Positions 1-9,089 of a stretch of 64,000 bases of DNA are shown one piece after another; the first letter of the stretch is position 1, and each line of letters opens with the position of its first letter. Where the stretch lies: contig JBDHLB010000025.1 in assembly GCA_039586095.1 (NCBI GenBank), forward strand, positions 1 through 64,000, written 5' to 3'. The stretch is from JBDHBD01 sp039586095. Lineage in GTDB: Bacteria > Gemmatimonadota > Gemmatimonadetes > Palauibacterales > Palauibacteraceae. The translations under genes were made by a program, and so were the position numbers. The notes beneath the pieces were generated by a model. That model ran no database searches, was not told the origin of the DNA, and saw only the letters and a list, made by a program, of their open reading frames with translations.

Positions 1-2
1 AG

Positions 3-437
3 CTGGGTCGCACGCCGACCGACCGGGAGATCGCCGAGGAGATGAGCGAGCCGGTCGAGACGGTGCGCGCGCTGCGTCGGGTCGCTTCGGCCGAGCTGAG
101 TCTCGACGCGCCGCTGGACAAATCAGACCGTGACAGCGCCTCGTTCGGCGAGCGGTTCGCCGGCATGCACGACGCCGATATCGAGGTGGATGTGGAGGGC
201 CAGGCTCGCCGGGAGTTTCTCGAGCGGATGTTCGAGCGCTACCTGACGGAAAGGGAGCGCAAGATTCTGGTTCTCTACTACGGACTGGACGATGGCGAGG
301 AGATGACGCTCGAGGAGATCGGCTCGCTTCTCGGCGTGACGCGTGAGCGGATTCGTCAGATCCGAAACCGTGCGTTCGACAAGCTCCGGGCTTCGCCCGA
401 TGGGTCGGCGCTCGAAGGGTTCTGGACTGCCGCGTAA
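3..437 (+). CDS. RNA polymerase sigma-70 family factor, 5'-truncated
   Basis: This is the C-terminal part of a sigma-70 factor; the reading frame is open to the left edge of the window, so the N-terminus is missing. Residues encoded from base 3 (LGRTPTDREIAEEM) look like region 3. Region 4 follows, with LTERERKILVLYYGLDDGEE (region 4.1) and the helix-turn-helix TLEEIGSLLGVTRERIRQIR that reads the -35 element. The TRERIRQI block is typical of RpoD/SigA-type group 1 or 2 factors and absent from ECF factors. It directs RNA polymerase to housekeeping-like promoters. Whether it is the primary sigma or a group 2 paralogue cannot be decided without regions 1-2. It ends 16 bp from the convergent DsbA-like gene. 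Confidence 0.93.
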   Translation: MGRTPTDREIAEEMSEPVETVRALRRVASAELSLDAPLDKSDRDSASFGERFAGMHDADIEVDVEGQARREFLERMFERYLTERERKILVLYYGLDDGEEMTLEEIGSLLGVTRERIRQIRNRAFDKLRASPDGSALEGFWTAA

Positions 438-453
438 AGCAGCCGCCCCGGGG

Positions 454-1173
454 CTACGCCGCGTCTTCTCCGGCTGACTCCGCCTCGACAGGCTCCGCTC
501 CGGCTGTCGCGGAATCGACCGCGGCCTGGATGAGCGCCTCGATCCCCTCGTAGCTTGTCTCCGGCACCTCGAGCCGCCGCCCGTTGAGGAAGATCGTGGG
601 CGTGCTGTTGACGCCGAGCTGGTCTCCGTACTTCCGCGCCGCCGCGATCGCCGTCAGGTGACGTCGGTCCGACATGCAGGCGTCGTACGCATCCATATCG
701 AGGCCCAGCTCCTGGGCGAACTCTCGGAACACGGGTGCGGGTCGATCGCCGACGGCCCAGCGGTTTTGCCGCGCCAGCACGACGTCGTGCATCGGCCAGT
801 ATTGACCCTGTTCACCCGCGCAGCGTGCCGCGAGAGCGGCCGGTATCGAGTGCGGAAAGCTGCCGATCACGTAGTCGTACATCACCCACCGCACCGGCCC
901 TCCGTTGTCGACGTAGTTCTGCCGGATGAGCCGACCCGTGAAGCTAGAGAACTGGGCACAGTGCGGGCACTGGTAGTCCACGAACTCCCAGATGATGACC
1001 GGTGCATCATCGCGTCCGATCGGAACCCCCGCCGTCGAGTCGGCCGCGACCGCGGCCAGGGTATCGATCGCGGGCGGGGGAGCGCCCTCCTCTCCGCAGG
1101 CCAGCAGTGTCGCGGAAAGCGCGGCGGTGGCCGCCAGCGCGAGACCCGGTCGCTGTCGTATCGCTCTCGTCAA
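454..1173 (-). CDS. DsbA-family thioredoxin-fold lipoprotein
   Basis: A 239-aa protein with an N-terminal lipoprotein signal (lipobox LLAC, Cys at about residue 26), so it is predicted to be anchored in the periplasm. The thioredoxin-like domain carries a CPHC active site in the context FVDYQCPHCAQF and a cis-Pro loop (NSTPTIFLNGR), as in the DsbA/Thioredoxin_4 group. These proteins oxidise or isomerise disulfides in exported proteins. The start is a TTG; there is no ATG before the signal peptide, and a GAGG ribosome-binding site sits about 10 nt upstream. It is the last gene of the minus-strand run that begins at gyrA, 34 bp behind the unknown 476-aa gene. The partner reductase or oxidase is not in the window. 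Confidence 0.88.
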   Translation of the reverse strand: MTRAIRQRPGLALAATAALSATLLACGEEGAPPPAIDTLAAVAADSTAGVPIGRDDAPVIIWEFVDYQCPHCAQFSSFTGRLIRQNYVDNGGPVRWVMYDYVIGSFPHSIPAALAARCAGEQGQYWPMHDVVLARQNRWAVGDRPAPVFREFAQELGLDMDAYDACMSDRRHLTAIAAARKYGDQLGVNSTPTIFLNGRRLEVPETSYEGIEALIQAAVDSATAGAEPVEAESAGEDAA

Positions 1174-1207
1174 GCTCGTATCCCTCGGTTGTAGAAGGCG
1201 GAATCGG

Positions 1208-2638
1208 TCACAACAGGATCACCAGAAGAGCTCCGGTTAGCAACGCGCCCACTCCGAGCAGAAGCAGCTGAGCCCACTCCGGAAGACGCCGCAGCGCGGG
1301 CCGAGTGGCGGTCTCGATGCGCGGGATCAGGTCCGACGACCACAGGTCGGCGATGGCGTCCACCTGGCGACGCCACAACCGCCGATACGCGGCGTCGAGC
1401 GTGCCGAGAGCGCCTCGCCACTCTTCGGCTGCGACCTCCATGTCCGACTCCTCCGCGTCCGGTGGACCCGTGTCCAGCGTCTCCAGCTGGGCCATCAGTC
1501 TTGCCTGGCCGGCGGCGAGTCGGTCATGCAGCTCCGCGAGCTCCTCGAGAGACGCGTTCATCGTTTCGGCCAGATCCCGGGCATCCGTCTCCGTCATTCG
1601 AAGCTCGGCGAGCCTGGATTCGCGGGCGTCCGACACCGCTTCGAGGTGCTCGTTGAACGCCTGACGCACCTGGGCGGCGGCGGCCGCCGCCGCGGCCCGC
1701 GTGTCCTCGCGCAGGCTCGCCGCGTCGATCGCCCGCACCCCCGCGGCCATGCTCCCGGCCGCCGCAGCGGCCGACTTACGAAGGAGGAGAGGACCGAGCG
1801 CGATTTCGCCCAGCTCGCGGAAATGGTCCTCGAAGAATCGCTGATCGAGAGGCTCGAGCTCGGCATCCACGGAAACCCGTGCGGCTCCGTGCACCGCGGC
1901 GACCCGAATGGAATCGGCGGACACGGCGAACTCCGGCAATACCACGGGCGGTGGAGGCGCCACTTCGCCGCGGGCAAACATCTCGAGGGCGGCCTCCCCC
2001 GACGGCTCGGGCGCCGTGGTCCGGGGCTCTTGCCTGGCCACCCGTTCGACCGCCCGCAGCTCCTCGGGGAACAGGTACAGAAGTCGGAGCTTTGTCTCGC
2101 CCTTCCAAAGCAGGAGCGCCTGCCGTTCCTGCGAATCAGGCGCGAGTCGCTCGGCGGCCTCTACAGGCCATGAAATGGTGTGTCGGCGATCGGTGGCGAG
2201 GAGGTGCAGGGCTCGCTGTGTAAAGACGGCGAGATGGAGTCCGTGTACCGTCTGCCCATCCACGTGCCCGCTCACGGCGGTCCCGGCCGTGCACACGATG
2301 ACCTCTCGGCTCAGCGGTTGGAGCAGCTGGCGCTGCGCGTCTCGCCCGATCAGACGTTCGATCGAGCGAGCCAGTTCCTCGAGATGCTCCTTGTCCGCCT
2401 GCAACGCCACCGTCGAGTCGCGGCCGAAGAGCAGCAACAGGCCCGCTCTTCTCGCGACCCAGAACAGGGAATCGAGAGAAAGCTCGCGATCGTTCAGCTT
2501 GAGCGTTCGCCCGACAAGACGCGTGCTGGCCGCGCGCATCACGGGCTCGCCCTCCACGAAAACGTCGGCCAAAAGGCTGGACGCCTCGGCGAGCTCCGCG
2601 TTGGCTTCGCCGCTCTCGGGAGCTTTCTCTTCGCTCAT
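1208..2638 (-). CDS. Unknown membrane-anchored protein with coiled-coil region
   Basis: A 476-aa protein that I do not recognise. The N-terminal half (about residues 1-200) is a mixed alpha/beta region without a clear motif. Residues about 290-430 are rich in Ala, Glu, Arg and Leu in heptad-like order and probably form a coiled coil. The C-terminus is a single hydrophobic helix (EWAQLLLLGVGALLTGALLV) with no charged tail, resembling a C-tail anchor with a cytoplasmic body. It lies between the HAD phosphatase (19-bp gap) and the DsbA-like gene in the gyrA-led run, which gives no functional clue. Start ATG is followed by an acidic, Ala-rich leader. Confidence is in the gene being real, not in its role. 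Confidence 0.8.
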   Translation of the reverse strand: MSEEKAPESGEANAELAEASSLLADVFVEGEPVMRAASTRLVGRTLKLNDRELSLDSLFWVARRAGLLLLFGRDSTVALQADKEHLEELARSIERLIGRDAQRQLLQPLSREVIVCTAGTAVSGHVDGQTVHGLHLAVFTQRALHLLATDRRHTISWPVEAAERLAPDSQERQALLLWKGETKLRLLYLFPEELRAVERVARQEPRTTAPEPSGEAALEMFARGEVAPPPPVVLPEFAVSADSIRVAAVHGAARVSVDAELEPLDQRFFEDHFRELGEIALGPLLLRKSAAAAAGSMAAGVRAIDAASLREDTRAAAAAAAAQVRQAFNEHLEAVSDARESRLAELRMTETDARDLAETMNASLEELAELHDRLAAGQARLMAQLETLDTGPPDAEESDMEVAAEEWRGALGTLDAAYRRLWRRQVDAIADLWSSDLIPRIETATRPALRRLPEWAQLLLLGVGALLTGALLVILL

Positions 2639-2657
2639 GCGATGCCTCGCTCGTGTC

Positions 2658-3350
2658 TCACGCCGCGATTGCCGCTACCACCGCCTCCACATCCGATAAC
2701 TCTGCAAATACGTAATCGGGGCCGAGGTTGGAAAGCTGCGTCCGCGAAAAGCCGCCTGTCGCAACGGCCAGGGCCCGGGTGCCGGAGCTGCGAGCGCACC
2801 TCACGTCCGCGGGCGTATCGCCGATCACCATCACCTCGTGCGGTTCGAATCGGTGCCCGGTCTCCATCTCGGCCCTCTGCATGGCCAGTGGCGGCAGGTC
2901 GTCGCGGCGCTCCGAATCCGAGCCGAAGGCTCCGAAACGGAAGGGCTCGTCCAGCCGGCAGGCCTGGAGCTTCCGCCATGCGCCTCCCTCGACGTTACCT
3001 GTCACGAGCGCGAGCACAAACCTCGGATCACGGTCCAGACGGTCGAGCAGCTCGCGCACGCCGGGGTACGCCTGAAGCCGCCCTCGTCGCCTGCCCAGCT
3101 CTCGCTCGAGGCTGTGGCAGTACAGCGTCCACAGGCTTTCGAAACCCGCATCGATCACGGCGTCGGATCGCCCTGTCATGCGTAACAGCTCCCGTACGAT
3201 CCACGGATCCGTCTTGCCGTGAAAGTCGAGATCGTCGATGGACCCGGTGTCTCCGTACACCTCGAGCATGGCCGTTGCGAGCGCCGCGCGGCCGGCTCCG
3301 TCGGCGCTCATGAGCGTTCCATCGATGTCGAACAGAACGAGACGCTTCAT
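2658..3350 (-). CDS. HAD-family hydrolase (phosphoglycolate-phosphatase-like)
   Basis: A 230-aa haloacid-dehalogenase-fold phosphatase. Motif I is FDIDGTLMS, with the nucleophilic Asp and the acid/base Asp two residues later. Motif III/IV appears as VMVIGDTPADVRCA near residue 170. A helical cap lies between them, so it belongs to subfamily I, and its length suits Gph/PGP-like small-molecule phosphatases. The substrate cannot be read from sequence. The start chosen is the ATG directly before KRLVLFDIDGTL; the frame stays open further upstream but that part is low-complexity Arg/Ser/Pro sequence inside the next gene. It begins 7 bp after the P1 peptidase stop, so the two are probably cotranscribed. 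Confidence 0.9.
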   Translation of the reverse strand: MKRLVLFDIDGTLMSADGAGRAALATAMLEVYGDTGSIDDLDFHGKTDPWIVRELLRMTGRSDAVIDAGFESLWTLYCHSLERELGRRRGRLQAYPGVRELLDRLDRDPRFVLALVTGNVEGGAWRKLQACRLDEPFRFGAFGSDSERRDDLPPLAMQRAEMETGHRFEPHEVMVIGDTPADVRCARSSGTRALAVATGGFSRTQLSNLGPDYVFAELSDVEAVVAAIAA

Positions 3351-3357
3351 GAGACCG

Positions 3358-4329
3358 TCACGCCTCCACCGATCGCTCGATCGCACGCTCGAGCGCATCC
3401 TGGGCGCGCAGGGCGAGGGCCAACAGACGAGCGGGAGACCGATCGCTCTCCCGCGCCGTGCTTGTCCGGCGGCCCCCCGGAGACAGGGCGAACACGATGT
3501 CTCCGTCGAAGGGCGTGCCGCTCGGCGTGATACGTCGGGCCAGGGCGGCGCTGGCCAGGCGCGCGACAAGAGCCAACTCTCGCTTGCCGAGCGGCACATC
3601 GGTGGCGACGACACCCAGCGTCGTGCTCTGAATCGGACGGAAGCCTCCTTCCGTCACATCTCCTGCGCGAAGCGCCCTCGCCGTGTCCAGAAACGCACCG
3701 TCGTCCGTCCGGCAGCCGGCGACGATCCGCCCGGCCGCATCCCGCACGTCGCCGAACGCGTTCACCACGGCGAGCGCGGCCACCGTCGTACCGTCTCTCC
3801 GCTCGGCCCAGCCGCCGATCCCGGCCCGCTGCGCGCCGGCCATGCCGAGGAGTTTGCCCACGGTGGCCCCCGTTCCCGCCCCGACGCGTCCTTCCTCGAC
3901 GGGATCATCGGTGGCCGCAGCGGCCGCCGCTCGCCCCAGCGCAGGGTCGGGTCTACGATCTGCCTGCCCGATCTCCAGGTCGTAGATGACGGCGGCCGGC
4001 ACGATCGGCACCCGAGCCGCACTCGTCTGGAAGCCGCGGCCCTGCTCCTCCAGCCACTGTACGACGCCGTCCGCGGCCGCCAGCCCGAACGCGGAGCCTC
4101 CGGTCAGGAGCACGCCGTCGCACGCGGGCACGAGATGCTGGAGCGATAGGGCATCCAGCTCCCGGCTTCCTGTCGCGAGGCCATACACTTCGACGGCGGC
4201 CTTGCAGGGACCCAGAATCACCGTGCACCCGGTCGCTGCCTCATCGTCCTGGGCGTGTCCGACGGTGATCCCGCCCACGGCGGTGAGCGAGCGGTTCGGA
4301 ACAGACAGCGCCTCGTTCCGTGGCGTCAC
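3358..4329 (-). CDS. P1 family peptidase (DmpA/S58-like aminopeptidase)
   Basis: A 323-aa member of the P1/S58 N-terminal-nucleophile family (L-aminopeptidase/D-esterase). The N-terminus has the usual VGGITVGHAQDD and GCTVILGP strands, followed by GVLLTGGSAFGLAAADGV. Near residue 240 the segment STTLGVVATDVPLGKREL is where family members self-cleave to expose a Ser/Thr nucleophile; the Thr of TTLG is the likely residue (inference from the family). FDGDIVFALS near the C-terminus is also conserved. The start is GTG, 15 bp after the dehydratase stop. The enzyme probably removes N-terminal residues from small peptides or amides in the cytoplasm; no signal peptide is seen. Confidence 0.9.
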   Translation of the reverse strand: MTPRNEALSVPNRSLTAVGGITVGHAQDDEAATGCTVILGPCKAAVEVYGLATGSRELDALSLQHLVPACDGVLLTGGSAFGLAAADGVVQWLEEQGRGFQTSAARVPIVPAAVIYDLEIGQADRRPDPALGRAAAAAATDDPVEEGRVGAGTGATVGKLLGMAGAQRAGIGGWAERRDGTTVAALAVVNAFGDVRDAAGRIVAGCRTDDGAFLDTARALRAGDVTEGGFRPIQSTTLGVVATDVPLGKRELALVARLASAALARRITPSGTPFDGDIVFALSPGGRRTSTARESDRSPARLLALALRAQDALERAIERSVEA

Positions 4330-4344
4330 GCTCGCGCTCTCAAG

Positions 4345-5370
4345 TCAGGCGTTCAACCATTCGGCGAGCTGAGCCGGCTCGATGTTGCCCCCGGACAGCA
4401 CGGCGACGGTGGCGCCTTCCGACGCCCTGGAAAGCCGGCCGCTCAGGATCGCCGCGACCGGTGCCGCGCCGCTCGCCTCGACGACCAATCGCTGGCGGAA
4501 CAGCCACAGGACAGCGTCCCGAATCTCCGCGTCGGAGACCGTGACCACCTCATCGACCAGCTCCCGACAGTGGCGGAACGTCAGGTCCCCCGGTCGCACC
4601 GGTTTGAGACCGTCCGCGATCGTTTCCACGCGCGAGAGCGTCACCGGCGCCTCGGCGTCCAGCGAGGCCTTCATGGCCGCGGCACCCTCGGCCTCGACTC
4701 CCACGACGCGCGCCTGCGGGACCAGTTCGGCCAGTGCCGCGGACGTGCCCGAGATCAATCCTCCTCCGCCGATCGGAACCACGACCAGGCCCGGCAAAAG
4801 CCCCGACCGGGCCAATTGCTCCTCGATCTCGACACCAACGGTGCCCTGGCCGGCGATGATGTTCGGATGATCGAACGGCGGCACCATGGTGCCGCCCCAC
4901 TCGCGCTGGATTTCCTCCGCTCTCGTCCGACGCTCGGTCGAGGTGGTTCCGACTTGTTCGACCTCAGCGCCCAGGTTGCGCGTCCCCTCCAGCTTCACGC
5001 GTGGGGCATCCACGGGCATCACGATCGTGGCCCGCACGCCGAACGCGCGGGCCGCGAAGGCCACGGCCTGCGCATGATTCCCCGAGGAATAGGTGATGAG
5101 GCCGAGCTGACGCTCCGCTTCGGAGAGACAACTCACGAAGTGGTAGGCCCCACGCGCCTTGAAGGCGGAGACGCGCTGCAGGTTTTCGCACTTCAACCAG
5201 AGATCCGAAGCAGCTCCTGCGCTGGACCTCGGCAGCTCGGCGGGAACCAGCGGCGTGCGGCGCGTCACCCCGCGCAGTCGCTCGGCCGCTGCCCGAATGT
5301 CCGCCAGGGTGACGAGTCGTCCTGCCGCGGCCACTCCCGCGCGGTCGGACACGTCGGTCGCCTCAGTCAT
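4345..5370 (-). CDS. Threonine/serine dehydratase (PLP fold type II)
   Basis: A 341-aa pyridoxal-phosphate enzyme of the threonine dehydratase/serine racemase group. The PLP lysine lies in SAFKARGAYHF, the substrate loop is SSGNHAQAVAFAA, and the phosphate-binding glycine loop is GGGGLISGTSAAL. There is no C-terminal ACT regulatory domain, so it resembles the catabolic (TdcB-like) or racemase type rather than feedback-controlled IlvA. The expected reaction is L-Thr to 2-oxobutanoate plus ammonia, or L-Ser to pyruvate. Its ATG overlaps the gyrA stop by 8 bp, a strong sign of translational coupling. The choice between dehydratase and racemase needs biochemical or phylogenetic evidence. Confidence 0.9.
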   Translation of the reverse strand: MTEATDVSDRAGVAAAGRLVTLADIRAAAERLRGVTRRTPLVPAELPRSSAGAASDLWLKCENLQRVSAFKARGAYHFVSCLSEAERQLGLITYSSGNHAQAVAFAARAFGVRATIVMPVDAPRVKLEGTRNLGAEVEQVGTTSTERRTRAEEIQREWGGTMVPPFDHPNIIAGQGTVGVEIEEQLARSGLLPGLVVVPIGGGGLISGTSAALAELVPQARVVGVEAEGAAAMKASLDAEAPVTLSRVETIADGLKPVRPGDLTFRHCRELVDEVVTVSDAEIRDAVLWLFRQRLVVEASGAAPVAAILSGRLSRASEGATVAVLSGGNIEPAQLAEWLNA

Positions 5371-7903
5371 CCGCCGGGGCGCCTCCCTGATCCGCGGCGT
5401 CGACGGCCGCCGCTTCCCCCTCTCGCTGGTCGACTCCGTCCACCGTTCCCGGCTCGTCTTCCGGTTCGGCCTCCGACTCTGCCGGCAGTCGGGCGAGGTC
5501 CATCAGCTCATCTCCCTCGTCCAGCGCGATGAGCCGTACACCCTGAGTGTTCCGGCCGATCACCCGGATATCCCTGGCCAGCTGGCGGTTGATGACTCCG
5601 TTTCGAGTGACCAGCAGCAGCTCGTCCTCGTCCGTGACTTCCTTGATGGCGATGACGGCACCGGTCCTGGGGGTAATGCGCACGTTGATCAGACCCTTCC
5701 CGCCGCGGCGCTGGGCTCGGTAGTCCTCGACCGCGCTCCGCTTGCCCATGCCGTGATCCGTCACGCTGAGCAGGGTGGCGCCACGCTTCACGACCACCAT
5801 CCCGACCACCTCGTCATCCCCCGAGAGCCGGATGCCTCTGACCCCCTGTGTGGCCCGCCCCATCCGACGCGCATCGCTCTCGGCGAACCGGATCGCCATG
5901 CCGCCTCGGGTGCCCAGAATCACATCGTTCGTTCCGTCGGTAAGCTGCACGTCGATCAGACGATCGCCGTCCACGATGTTGATCGCGTTCACGCCGTTCG
6001 AGCGGACGTTTGAGTACTCGGCCAGGCTGGTCTTCTTCACCAGGCCATCCTTGGTCGCGAAGATGAGGTACTGATCGTCCCGGAACTCCCGGACTCGTAC
6101 GATGGAGGCGATCTCGTCGTCCCGGTCCAGCTGAACGAGGTTGATGATCGGCTTGCCGCGGGCGGTTCGACCGGCCTCCGGGATTTCGAACACCTTCAGC
6201 CAGTAGCAGTGACCGGCGGCCGTGAAGATCATCAGATAGTCGTGCGTCGAGGCGAGGAAGACATGATCCACCCAGTCCTCCTCCTTCGTGCTCATGCCGG
6301 CGATTCCACGTCCGCCTCTCCGCTGCTGCCGGTACACGGCGGGTTGGATGCGCTTCACGTAGCCGGCGTGGCTGACCGTGATCACCATGTCCTCCTCGGC
6401 GATCAGGTCCTGCATGGTAAAGTCGGCCCTCACGTCTACGATCTCGGTGCGCCGGTCGTCCCCGTACTTCTCGGCCAGGGCGGTGAGCTCCTCCTTCACG
6501 ATCGTCATACGACGGTTTCGCGAAGCGAGGATCTTCTCGAGCTCTTCGATGAGCGCCCGGACCTCTTCCAGCTCTTCCTCGAGCTTCTCGATCTCGAGCC
6601 CGGTGAGGCGGGCGAGGCGCATGTTGAGAATCGCCTCCGACTGGCGCTCGGTCAGCTCGAACCGCTCCCGCAGTCGCTGGCCGGCCGCCTCCGCATCCCG
6701 CGACTCACGAATGATCTCGATCACCTCATCGATGTTGTCGACGGCGACCTTGAGTCCCTCGAGCACATGCTCCCGGTCCTTGGCCGCGCCCAGATCGTGC
6801 TCGCTGCGGCGCACCACGACCTCGTGGCGATGCTCGAGGAAGTGCTCCAGCATCTCCTTCAGCGGCATGACCCGGGGCACCCCGTCCACGAGGGCCAGCA
6901 TGATCACGCCGAAGGTCGACTGCATCTGCGTGTGCTTGTACAGCTGATTCAACACGATATACGGAATGGCATCCCGCTTCAGCTCGATCACCAGCCGGAT
7001 GCCATCCCGGTCGGACTCGTCCCGGAGATCGGAAATGTCCTCGATGCGACGGTCGCGAACGAGCTGGGCGATCTGCTCGATCAGCCGCGTTTTGTTCACC
7101 ATGAACGGGATCTCGGTGACCACGATCCGCTCGCCACCTCGCTCTTTCTCTTCGATCTCCGCCCGCGCTCGCATGACGACCCGGCCGCGGCCGCTCTCGT
7201 ACGCCTCGACAATCCCGTCCCGGCCGTAGATGAACCCACCGGTGGGAAAGTCCGGACCGGTCACGTCTTCCAGCAGTTCATCGAGCGTGCAGTCGGGCTG
7301 GTCGATGACGCGCACACAGGCCGCGACAATCTCCCTGAGGTTGTGTGGCGGAATGTTCGTCGCCATGCCCACCGCGATCCCCGACGAGCCGTTGACCAGC
7401 AGGTTCGGGATGCGGGATGGCAGCACGACGGGCTCGCGGAGACGGTCGTCGAAGTTGGGCTGGAAATCGACTGTCTCGCGGTCGATGTCCGTCAGCATCT
7501 CGAGCGAGATCGGGGCGAGGCGAGCCTCCGTGTATCGGTAGGCCGCCGCGCTGTCGCCGTCCACCGATCCGAAGTTCCCCTGTCCGTCGATCAGCGGGTA
7601 ACGCAGGGAGAAATCCTGCACCATGCGGACCAGCGAATCGTACACGGCGGAGTCGCCGTGCGGGTGGTATTTGCCCAAGACATCGCCCACGACCGTGGCG
7701 CTCTTCTTGTACGGCCGGGTCGGCGTCAGGCCGGCTTCCTGCATCGCGTAGAGGATGCGGCGGTGGACAGGCTTCAACCCGTCCCGAACGTCGGGCAGCG
7801 CACGCTGCACGATCACGCTCATCGAGTAGTCGATGAACGACTCTCGCATCTCGTCTTCGAGCAGACGCGGCTCGATCCGGTCCACTCGCTCGGATGTCTC
7901 CAT
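5363..7903 (-). CDS. gyrA: DNA gyrase subunit A
   Basis: An 846-aa GyrA. The N-terminal breakage-reunion domain begins ESFIDYSMSVIVQRALPDVR and contains the DNA-linked tyrosine in AAYRYTEARL. The C-terminal beta-pinwheel begins near residue 500 with the GyrA box QQRRGGRG, and a second degenerate copy QRRGGKG occurs in a later blade. The GyrA box distinguishes gyrase from topoisomerase IV ParC. The C-terminal tail is acidic (Glu/Asp-rich), as in many GyrA proteins. I chose the ATG at METSERVDRIEP; an upstream extension would be non-homologous. It is the first gene of a six-gene minus-strand run with almost no spacing. gyrB is not in the window. Confidence 0.97.
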   Translation of the reverse strand: METSERVDRIEPRLLEDEMRESFIDYSMSVIVQRALPDVRDGLKPVHRRILYAMQEAGLTPTRPYKKSATVVGDVLGKYHPHGDSAVYDSLVRMVQDFSLRYPLIDGQGNFGSVDGDSAAAYRYTEARLAPISLEMLTDIDRETVDFQPNFDDRLREPVVLPSRIPNLLVNGSSGIAVGMATNIPPHNLREIVAACVRVIDQPDCTLDELLEDVTGPDFPTGGFIYGRDGIVEAYESGRGRVVMRARAEIEEKERGGERIVVTEIPFMVNKTRLIEQIAQLVRDRRIEDISDLRDESDRDGIRLVIELKRDAIPYIVLNQLYKHTQMQSTFGVIMLALVDGVPRVMPLKEMLEHFLEHRHEVVVRRSEHDLGAAKDREHVLEGLKVAVDNIDEVIEIIRESRDAEAAGQRLRERFELTERQSEAILNMRLARLTGLEIEKLEEELEEVRALIEELEKILASRNRRMTIVKEELTALAEKYGDDRRTEIVDVRADFTMQDLIAEEDMVITVSHAGYVKRIQPAVYRQQRRGGRGIAGMSTKEEDWVDHVFLASTHDYLMIFTAAGHCYWLKVFEIPEAGRTARGKPIINLVQLDRDDEIASIVRVREFRDDQYLIFATKDGLVKKTSLAEYSNVRSNGVNAINIVDGDRLIDVQLTDGTNDVILGTRGGMAIRFAESDARRMGRATQGVRGIRLSGDDEVVGMVVVKRGATLLSVTDHGMGKRSAVEDYRAQRRGGKGLINVRITPRTGAVIAIKEVTDEDELLLVTRNGVINRQLARDIRVIGRNTQGVRLIALDEGDELMDLARLPAESEAEPEDEPGTVDGVDQREGEAAAVDAADQGGAPADD

Positions 7904-8027
7904 GAAACCCTTTCGATGTCCGTGGAAGTACGTTGCGGACGGTGGCCAGAGAGGCCCCGAAATCAAGCGAAAAATCTAGCGGTTTGGGGGGTTCGGCGCG
8001 ACCGCGAAGGGGTTGCCACGCGCCCTC

Positions 8028-9089
8028 TCACGCCATGGCTCGATAATCGTCCAATTCCGCGTAACCCATGGCCTCGAGCGCTTCCCGAATCTCCTCCCGC
8101 GCGCCCGGGGATCCGACGCCGAGCAGCACGTACGGTCGCGGCTCCCACGCCTCAAGATCCGCGGGCGAAATCACCTCCGCACCGTGGATCGTTTGACCGA
8201 TCTTTCTGGGGTCCAGTTCCACGAACGCGGCGGGTCTCACCTGCTCCTCAAGCAAGCTGAGCGCGAGCGACTTCCCGACGCTCCCGGCGCCCCACACCAC
8301 CACGGACCGGTCGGGGGAAAGGAAACCCTTGCGGAGGTGGTGAGCTTTGCAGGCGCGAAATGCCTCCGGCGTGTAGTCGGACGAGGTCATGGATAGACGG
8401 TCGGGGGTGACACGCCACCGCACGAGGACGCGTGGGACGTTGGCGAGCTGCCGGCCCACCCGGTGAAGGCGGAGCACGAGATCGTAGTCCTCGGGCCACC
8501 CTCGCTCCCGGTAGCCTCCCACCTCGCGGTACGCCCTCGCTCGGAGCATCAGCGTCGGATGGGCGATGGGGCACTCCACGAACAGGTCCCGCAGCACGTG
8601 GTCCGGCTGATGGAGGGCGTTGAGCCACCGCTCGTAGCGGCGGTACCCGGAACCCAGGGCAGTGCGGGGGAAGTAACGGACACCGGTCCCGCAGCCGGCC
8701 AGGCCCGGACGGCGCTCGAGGAATCGTCGTTGCAGCTCCAGCCGCCGGGGGTGGGCCACATCGTCTGCGTCCATACGGGCGAGCAGAGGGGCGCGTGCGT
8801 GGTCTGCCGCCAGTTTGAGGGCGGCGACCAGACCGTCCCCGGCACCCTGAACCACACGCACCCGGTCGTCGGCCGCTGCCCACTGCGCGAGAAACGCGGC
8901 GGTCCTGTCCCGTGACGCATCGTTCACGGCCACCACCTCGAAATCCGACTCGGTCTGGGCCTGGAGACTGCGTCGGCACTCGTCGAGAAACGAGACGGCG
9001 TCGCGGCACGGGAGCAGCACGGACACGGCCGGTCGACCGTCCCGCGAGTCGCCACCGGTCCTCCCGTGGAGGGATGCCGGTTCAGGCAT
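8028..9089 (-). CDS. Glycosyltransferase family 2 with extra C-terminal domain
   Basis: A 353-aa protein with an N-terminal GT-A fold. VSVLLPCRDAVSFLDECR opens the nucleotide-sugar domain, VNDASRDRT follows, and ARMDADDVAHPRRLELQ holds the DxD metal site. GWPEDYDLVLRL supplies the acceptor-side ED motif. After about residue 245 there is an additional segment with a dinucleotide-like VVVWGAGSVGKSLAL and FVELDPRKIGQTIHG, resembling a small Rossmann-like domain; this is uncommon for a plain GT2 and may bind or modify the sugar nucleotide. The ATG overlaps the uvrA stop by 8 bp. A role in surface polysaccharide synthesis is likely but inferred. Confidence 0.88.
   Translation of the reverse strand: MPEPASLHGRTGGDSRDGRPAVSVLLPCRDAVSFLDECRRSLQAQTESDFEVVAVNDASRDRTAAFLAQWAAADDRVRVVQGAGDGLVAALKLAADHARAPLLARMDADDVAHPRRLELQRRFLERRPGLAGCGTGVRYFPRTALGSGYRRYERWLNALHQPDHVLRDLFVECPIAHPTLMLRARAYREVGGYRERGWPEDYDLVLRLHRVGRQLANVPRVLVRWRVTPDRLSMTSSDYTPEAFRACKAHHLRKGFLSPDRSVVVWGAGSVGKSLALSLLEEQVRPAAFVELDPRKIGQTIHGAEVISPADLEAWEPRPYVLLGVGSPGAREEIREALEAMGYAELDDYRAMA

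Noticed and set aside
2838..2862. tRNA-like T-arm sequence GGTTCGAATC
   Set aside because: It is within the HAD phosphatase coding sequence and no acceptor or anticodon stems can be formed around it.
6209..8260. 683-codon plus-strand frame antisense to gyrA
   Set aside because: Composition is that of an antisense reading of a high-GC gene (His-, Arg- and Leu-rich), with no domain, and gyrA is certain on the other strand.
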